The notes beneath the pieces were generated by a model. The model made no database searches, was not told the origin of the DNA, and saw only the letters and a list, made by a program, of their open reading frames with translations. Position numbers and translations under genes: made by a program. DNA of 9,639 bases from Bacteroidota bacterium. GTDB lineage: Bacteria; Bacteroidota; Bacteroidia; Bacteroidales; 4484-276. The DNA lies in the NCBI GenBank assembly GCA_013203545.1, contig JABMQA010001275.1, positions 1-9,639 on the forward strand, in the 5' to 3' direction. Numbering within the stretch: position 1 is the stretch's first letter; each line of letters starts with the position of its first letter. Shown here in pieces: positions 7,786 through 9,639 of the stretch.

Positions 7786-7841
7786 GGGGCTGATTCATCA
7801 TCAAAGAAAATCCTTATTTTTAAACACAAAACTTAGCGATT

Positions 7842-9639
7842 ATGAAAAACTTATTGACATTTTTGATCCTCTTAGTATGTGCACTTCAATTACCTGCACA
7901 AACCAACATCGGTGGCTCTATTGATGTTGACTTTACGCTAAACCTGGCAGGCAGTCCTTACATCGTTACCACCAACCTTACAGTGGAAGACGGGGCGACG
8001 CTCACCATCGATCCCGGCGTGGAGATCAAATTCAACAGTAGCAAATACCTTTTTGTATATGGGTCTATCGTTGCCGATGAGGCCATTTTCACTTCCAGCA
8101 ATATTACCCCCGGCATTGGGGACTGGGAATATATCCAGATAGGGGATAATACCTATCAGGGCACCGGAACCTTTGAAGGATGTACGTTTGAATATGGTGA
8201 TAAAATCTTCCTTTATTCGGGCGTTGCGAATTTTACGGGATGCCTGGTTCAAAAAATGTATTACCATGGTTTTGAAACCTCGGGACAATTAACGGTTTTT
8301 AATACAACAATAAATCTCGAAGGACATATTGCAAGCACCAATTATGGATTTGGAGTTAATGCTTTTGCCGGAAGTATAGTTAATATCGATGGATGTGAAT
8401 TTTTAAATTGCAACCGGGGCCTGCATAGTGAAGGAACATCAATCATCAGCAATTCAAATATGCAGAACTGCGCCTATGGTATTTATTGCTCCGGTCAAAC
8501 AACTGCTGATAATTTGTCAATCATCAATTGTACTCAAAGAGGTATTATGATTTCCGGTGGAAATGTTGAAATAAGTAATTCAACAATACAGAATTGTGTA
8601 TATGGTTGCTATTCAAATGGCCAATTTACTGCAACAAATGTTACTATTTCCAATTGCACCCAATCAGGCATTTCAATTTATGAGGAGAGCGTCATCAGCC
8701 TCACAGATGTTGAAATTTTCACATGCCTTTGGCCGATTTACTACTCCGGCCCTGGTGCATTAAGCGTTTCGGGTGATTTAAATATCCACGATAACACCAC
8801 CGATGCTGCATATGTTGCATTTAGCAATTTATACGCTGATTGGGAATTGCCCGATTTGAACCCGGTCCAGCCCGAAAACCTGAATGAATATACCCCTTAT
8901 TATTTTTCTTCCGGATTTACAGTAAATGAAAGCGCCCGCCTAATTATATCATCCAATTGTGTTGTAAAATTTGCGTTGTACCAGGGCTTAAATATAAAAG
9001 GGAAGTTATTGGCCCAGGCCAATCCCGGTGAGTACATTTATTTTACATCAATCTACGACGACAACTGGGGTGGCGACACCAACAACGACGGTACCACCAC
9101 TTCCCCTGCAGTGAATAATTGGCAAGGCATAAACTTTCAGGATGAAAGTGTGGATGCCGAATGTATCCTGTCGCGATGCAAAGTCAGGTTTGGGAGTTAC
9201 AACAACAAAGGTGGGATAAATTGCTATAATGCCAGCCCGACAATAGATGCCTGTGAGATCACAAACAATTACTTTGGTTTTTACCTGAAAAATGCTTCCA
9301 ATCCAACTATTACAAACAACACCATCGGCTCTAGTCTGATGACCCCGGTTGCTCTATCTTTTGAGGCCAGCCCAACCTTTAGCAACAATATCCTGTCGTC
9401 TTCAGATAACCAGTACGATGCCATTGGTATTTTGGGTGGTGAAATTATAACTGATGCCGTACTTCCGGTAAGAACTTTCACGGAAGTGGAGAATATTACC
9501 TATGTCTTGCTGGGCATAGTAACCGTTCCTGAAAATCTTAGCCTAACCATTGATCCGGGTGTTGTTATCAAATCATTTGATTATAACCACTACCTACTGG
9601 TGGATGGTAAATTTATTATGGATGGTACAGCAGACGATC
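7842..9639 (+). CDS. N-terminal part of giant secreted beta-helix protein (gene A, 3' end off window)
   Basis: An ATG at 7842 opens a frame with no stop to the right edge (599 full codons). The first 20 residues (MKNLLTFLILLVCALQLPAQ) form a classic signal peptide, probably cut after LPA. Next comes a short degenerate beta-helix module (TIDPGVEIKF, then GIGDW without the usual DTNxDG insert). A long ladder of short coils with NC/SN repeats covers about residues 120-310 and includes a 42-residue internal duplication. A full module starts near residue 359 (8916) with DTNNDG at 9075-9092, and another begins at the right edge. The reading phase matches the frame at the left edge across the 141-bp shared sequence. 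Joining them gives 1913 aa with a complete order: signal peptide, helix, dockerin, cohesin, T9SS tail. The start is supported by the signal peptide and by a Bacteroidota-like promoter about 57 bp upstream. There is no Shine-Dalgarno sequence, which is common in this phylum. Confidence 0.9.
   Translation, partial: MKNLLTFLILLVCALQLPAQTNIGGSIDVDFTLNLAGSPYIVTTNLTVEDGATLTIDPGVEIKFNSSKYLFVYGSIVADEAIFTSSNITPGIGDWEYIQIGDNTYQGTGTFEGCTFEYGDKIFLYSGVANFTGCLVQKMYYHGFETSGQLTVFNTTINLEGHIASTNYGFGVNAFAGSIVNIDGCEFLNCNRGLHSEGTSIISNSNMQNCAYGIYCSGQTTADNLSIINCTQRGIMISGGNVEISNSTIQNCVYGCYSNGQFTATNVTISNCTQSGISIYEESVISLTDVEIFTCLWPIYYSGPGALSVSGDLNIHDNTTDAAYVAFSNLYADWELPDLNPVQPENLNEYTPYYFSSGFTVNESARLIISSNCVVKFALYQGLNIKGKLLAQANPGEYIYFTSIYDDNWGGDTNNDGTTTSPAVNNWQGINFQDESVDAECILSRCKVRFGSYNNKGGINCYNASPTIDACEITNNYFGFYLKNASNPTITNNTIGSSLMTPVALSFEASPTFSNNILSSSDNQYDAIGILGGEIITDAVLPVRTFTEVENITYVLLGIVTVPENLSLTIDPGVVIKSFDYNHYLLVDGKFIMDGTADD
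8460..8711 (+). repeat. 126-bp (42-residue) tandem duplication in the N-terminal beta-helix of gene A
   Basis: Copy 1 is 8460-8585 and copy 2 is 8586-8711. The protein copies begin MQNCAYGIYCSGQTTA and IQNCVYGCYSNGQFTA, and both continue to an NCTQxGI segment. By my count 19 of 32 aligned residues match. The period of 42 residues corresponds to about two beta-helix coils, so the duplication lengthens the helix by whole turns. Confidence 0.75.
9499..9639 (+). repeat. right copy of 141-bp exact terminal direct repeat
   Basis: Matches 1-141 exactly with a fixed offset of 9498 and runs to the last base of the window. Both copies are read in the same phase as beta-helix coding sequence. The unique sequence length is therefore 9498 bp if the ends are joined. 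Confidence 0.97.

Larger units (their letters stand above)
7290..7841. other. 552-bp intergenic region without a convincing gene
   Basis: This is the only long non-coding stretch. It holds the palindrome at 7308-7341, small tandem and inverted repeats at 7580-7664, an AT-rich tract around 7540-7580, and the candidate promoter at 7754-7785. The short open frames here (63 aa on +, 148 aa on -) lack family features, ribosome sites and coding-like composition. I see no tRNA, riboswitch, CRISPR or insertion sequence end. Confidence 0.7.

Noticed and set aside
7383..7829. 148-aa open frame on the minus strand in the intergenic region
   Set aside because: It overlaps the repeats and the candidate promoter, has a Cys-rich low-quality composition, no recognisable domain and no ribosome site. 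It looks like chance.
7842..7901. Gene A product as a lipoprotein because of Cys13
   Set aside because: The residues before Cys are LLV, not the small residue a lipobox needs, and a better signal-peptidase I site follows at LPA-Q.
1..9639. A conventional small plasmid or phage genome
   Set aside because: No replication initiator, relaxase, partition, capsid, terminase or integrase gene is present in any frame.

Overview
The window looks like one metagenomic contig from a member of the Bacteroidota. Both large proteins have N-terminal signal peptides and end in C-terminal sorting domains of the type IX secretion system (T9SS), which is confined to that phylum. The one promoter-like site also fits the Bacteroidota pattern (TTTG, 20 nt, TATATTCG). 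I cannot assign a genus; an uncultured anaerobic Bacteroidales or Marinilabiliales type is only a guess.

The last 141 bases (9499-9639) repeat the first 141 (1-141) exactly. Joined there, the unique sequence is a 9498-bp circle or one unit of a tandem array, about 94% coding, with all genes on the + strand. The open frame that starts at 7842 runs off the right edge and continues in phase from the left edge to the stop at 4083-4085. The two partial frames are therefore best read as one gene of 1913 codons plus stop (gene A), split by the arbitrary contig ends.

Layout in biological order: a candidate promoter (7754-7785); gene A (7842-9639, then 142-4085), which has a signal peptide, about seven right-handed beta-helix modules, a two-repeat dockerin, a cohesin-like domain and a T9SS tail; a 12-bp gap; gene B (4098-7289, 1063 aa), which has a signal peptide, three cohesin-like domains alternating with two Ig-like domains, an ASH/BACON-like domain, a duplicated YWP/GINTIGF domain, a further beta-rich domain and a T9SS tail; a perfect 34-bp palindrome (7308-7341), probably a terminator; and a 552-bp intergenic stretch with small tandem and inverted repeats but no convincing gene.

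The most attractive reading is a two-gene operon for a secreted surface complex. Gene B would be a three-cohesin scaffold and gene A a giant beta-helix partner that carries a dockerin. This resembles the cohesin-dockerin logic of cellulosomes but is exported by T9SS. The pairing is inferred from domain content and gene order and is not shown by the sequence. No replication, partition, mobilisation, transposase or recombinase gene is present, so a self-replicating plasmid is not supported. A chromosomal tandem duplication or an assembly-graph loop explains the circular overlap at least as well.
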